DNA of 5,491 nt from Streptomyces violaceus (GTDB taxonomy: Bacteria > Actinomycetota > Actinomycetes > Streptomycetales > Streptomycetaceae). The position numbers and the translations under genes are program-made. The stretch spans positions 189,945 to 195,435 of the forward strand of contig KL569101.1 in assembly GCA_000715635.1 (NCBI GenBank), in the 5' to 3' direction. This document shows, piece by piece, positions 3,741 through 5,491 of the stretch (positions are counted from its first letter, which is position 1; every line of letters starts with the position of its first letter). The notes under the pieces were generated by a model that worked only from the letters and a program-made list of their open reading frames with translations, did no database searches and was not told the DNA's origin.

Positions 3741-5491
3741 GTGGCTGAGATCCAGGTGCACGAGCCCGCCCCCACGCGCGCCGACGGGGGCGGGCCGCGG
3801 CCTGCCGACAGCGAGCACACGCACGACTCGCTGTTCAAGAACGCCTACTTCCTCATGCTCAGCACCGGCGTGTCCGCCGTGCTGGGCCTGGGATTCTGGC
3901 TGGTCGCCGCCCGCTACTACTCCGAGGAGGCCGTCGGCCAGGGCTCCGCCGCGATCGCCGCGATGCGGCTGCTCGCCAGCATCACGGCGACGACGATGAT
4001 CGGAGCCGTCGTGCGCTTCGTCCCGCGCGCGGGACGGGAGACCGGGCGCCTGGTGTGGGGCACGTACGCGGCCAGTTCGCTGGTCGTGGCGCTGGCCGCC
4101 GCCGTCTTCCTGCTCACGCTCGACGCCTGGGGAGCGTCGTACGCCCCCCTGGGCACCCCCATGGCGGGGGCGGTGTTCGTCGCGGCGTGCGTGGCCTGGG
4201 CGCTGCTCACCCTCCAGGACGGCGTGCTCACCGGACTGCGCAAGGCGGAGTGGGTGCCGGCCGGGAACGCGGTGTTCTCGGTCGGGAAACTGGCCCTGCT
4301 TGCCGTCTTCGCCGGCACGCTGCCCGTCCTCGGCATCTTCGTGTCCTGGGCGGTGGCGATCGCCTTCTCCACCCTGCCGCTGGGCTGGCTGATCTTCCGC
4401 AGGCTCATCCCGGGCCAGGCGGCACACGAGCGCGAGAAGGAGCCTCCGAAACTCCGCGACATGGGCCGCTTCCTGGCCGGCGACTCGCTGGGCGCGCTGT
4501 TCAGCCTGGCCATGATCAACCTGTTGCCGGTGATGGTCGCGGTCCGCTTCAGCGCCGCGGAGAACGGCTACTTCTACGTGGCGTACACCGTCGGCGGCAC
4601 GATGGAGTTCATGGCCATCAACATGGCCTCGTCCCTCACCGCGCACGCCTCGCACGACCCGCGCCAGCTCGCCGACGGCGTCCGGGGAGCACTGCGGCGC
4701 ATGACGCTGCTGCTGGTCCCGGTCGTGCTGGTGCTGGTCCTCTTCGCCCCCTACATCCTCACGCCCTTCAGCCCGGACTACGCCGAGCACGGCTCGACCG
4801 TGCTGCGGCTGCTCGCCCTCGGCGCGCTGCCGCGGGTCGTGGTGGAGCTGTACATCGGCGTGCTGCGCGTCCAGGGGCGTACGGGTGTGCTGGCCGCGCT
4901 CCAAGGCGCCATGTGCGCCCTGGTGCTGGGCAGCGCGGCCGTGCTGTTCACCCCGGCGGGGATCGCGGGCGCCGGCTGGGCGGTGCTGCTGAGCATGACG
5001 CTGATCGCCGTAGTCTCCACGGTCGGGCTCCGGGCGGCACTGCGCCACGACGACAGCGCGCCCGCCGTCCGCCCGCCCGCCGACCCCTCCTACGGCACCC
5101 GCTGGGCCAAACTCAACGCCACCGCCGGGTACGGCACGACCTGGGCGCGCCGGGCCGCGTACCAGCCCAAGGACGGTGACGAGGACACGGTCACGCTGTT
5201 CATCGGACGGCCGGGGTACGAGCGCGAGGCGTTGCAGGCGGACACGCTCGCGCTGATCGTGCGGCCGGAGGGGCCGTCCCGGGCATCACCGCACGAGCCA
5301 GGAGCACCACCGCACGATTCCGGGGCACCACCGCACGAGCCCGGAGAGCCGCTCACGGACCAGGAGCCACAGGAGCGGCGGCTGAGAGGCTCCCTCTGGA
5401 GCCTGCTCGGTGTCGCCACCGTCTTCTTCCTGGCACCGCTGCGTGATCTGCCCTGGCTCGGTGACGCCTCCGAAGCGGCGCTGAGCGGGCG
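3741..5491 (+). CDS. MOP-superfamily (Wzx-like) polysaccharide flippase with C-terminal extension, 3' end beyond the window
   Basis: The first 583 residues are visible and the frame is open at the right edge. After a hydrophilic tail (1-30), about 12 membrane helices follow, roughly at 35-57, 68-92, 108-127, 142-160, 176-193, 196-220, 250-270, 276-300, 321-341, 352-375, 383-403 and 409-432. DSLFKNAYFLMLSTGVSAVLG and the E/GY/FY loop (274-279) resemble oligosaccharide flippases, which move undecaprenyl-linked sugars to the outer face of the membrane. A hydrophilic stretch (433-549) follows, containing YGTRWAKLNATAGYGTTWAR and a three-copy seven-residue repeat, then another helix at about 551-568. 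The start is GTG 3741; GGGAGGG lies 13 bases upstream, rather far, so translation is probably coupled to the preceding gene. GTG 3756 is an alternative. The total length and what the last part does lie outside the window. Confidence 0.87.
   Translation, partial: MAEIQVHEPAPTRADGGGPRPADSEHTHDSLFKNAYFLMLSTGVSAVLGLGFWLVAARYYSEEAVGQGSAAIAAMRLLASITATTMIGAVVRFVPRAGRETGRLVWGTYAASSLVVALAAAVFLLTLDAWGASYAPLGTPMAGAVFVAACVAWALLTLQDGVLTGLRKAEWVPAGNAVFSVGKLALLAVFAGTLPVLGIFVSWAVAIAFSTLPLGWLIFRRLIPGQAAHEREKEPPKLRDMGRFLAGDSLGALFSLAMINLLPVMVAVRFSAAENGYFYVAYTVGGTMEFMAINMASSLTAHASHDPRQLADGVRGALRRMTLLLVPVVLVLVLFAPYILTPFSPDYAEHGSTVLRLLALGALPRVVVELYIGVLRVQGRTGVLAALQGAMCALVLGSAAVLFTPAGIAGAGWAVLLSMTLIAVVSTVGLRAALRHDDSAPAVRPPADPSYGTRWAKLNATAGYGTTWARRAAYQPKDGDEDTVTLFIGRPGYEREALQADTLALIVRPEGPSRASPHEPGAPPHDSGAPPHEPGEPLTDQEPQERRLRGSLWSLLGVATVFFLAPLRDLPWLGDASEAALSG
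5283..5345 (+). repeat. Three tandem 21-bp units inside the flippase gene
   Basis: Units at 5283-5303, 5304-5324 and 5325-5345 encode ASPHEPG, APPHDSG and APPHEPG (residues 515-535), followed by a partial EP. The repeat is in frame, so copy-number changes would lengthen or shorten the linker without breaking the protein. The Pro/His/acidic composition suggests a flexible, unstructured segment. Confidence 0.8.

Noticed and set aside
2401..3999. A 532-codon plus-strand open frame overlapping the aminotransferase and the flippase start
   Set aside because: It is dominated by Ala/Arg/Gly/Pro with no motif, and it would displace two adjacent genes with convincing family signatures.
3561..5048. 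A 495-codon open frame on the minus strand opposite the aminotransferase end and the flippase
   Set aside because: Its product is a Gln/Arg/His/Gly-rich low-complexity chain with no recognisable domain, as expected for the antisense of a GC-rich gene. The opposite strand encodes a clear membrane protein with family motifs.
5283..5345. A CRISPR-like or minisatellite array
   Set aside because: There are no spacers. The units are contiguous, imperfect, and in phase with the flippase reading frame, so they are a protein-level repeat.

Overview
The window is very GC-rich (I judge above 70%), with G/C at almost every third codon position, AGGAGG-like ribosome sites and a mixture of GTG and ATG starts. 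Together with the gene types, this points to an actinomycete, most likely Streptomyces. No rRNA, tRNA, CRISPR array, insertion sequence or phage gene is visible.

Left half, read leftward. At the left edge lies the N-terminal three quarters or so of a membrane-anchored M56 (BlaR1/MecR1-like) zinc metallopeptidase, cut off by the window. A 254-base spacer with three inverted repeats separates it from a complete fumarylacetoacetase gene (fahA), which encodes the last enzyme of tyrosine/homogentisate breakdown. No other gene of that pathway is in view. The fahA promoter region carries an 8+8 bp inverted repeat that covers its best -10 candidate, so it looks like an operator.

Centre. About 310 bases separate the fahA start from the next, divergent gene. 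They hold the fahA promoter and operator, a lone perfect DnaA-box-like 9-mer, a TTGACG-type promoter candidate pointing right, and a possible nine-codon leader ORF that overlaps the next start.

Right half, read rightward. A DegT/DnrJ/EryC1/StrS-family PLP enzyme (sugar aminotransferase fold) is followed after only 4 bases by a polytopic MOP-superfamily (Wzx-like) polysaccharide/lipid-linked sugar flippase that runs off the right edge. The pair looks like the start of an operon for a cell-surface or exported glycoconjugate: one gene modifies a sugar and the other moves the finished lipid-linked unit across the membrane. The flippase is unusual in having, after about 12 membrane helices, a hydrophilic linker of about 120 residues with a three-copy seven-residue repeat, and then another membrane helix.

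The three units (M56 peptidase, fahA, sugar/flippase operon) do not share an obvious pathway. The window looks like ordinary chromosome with one less-ordinary surface-polysaccharide operon.
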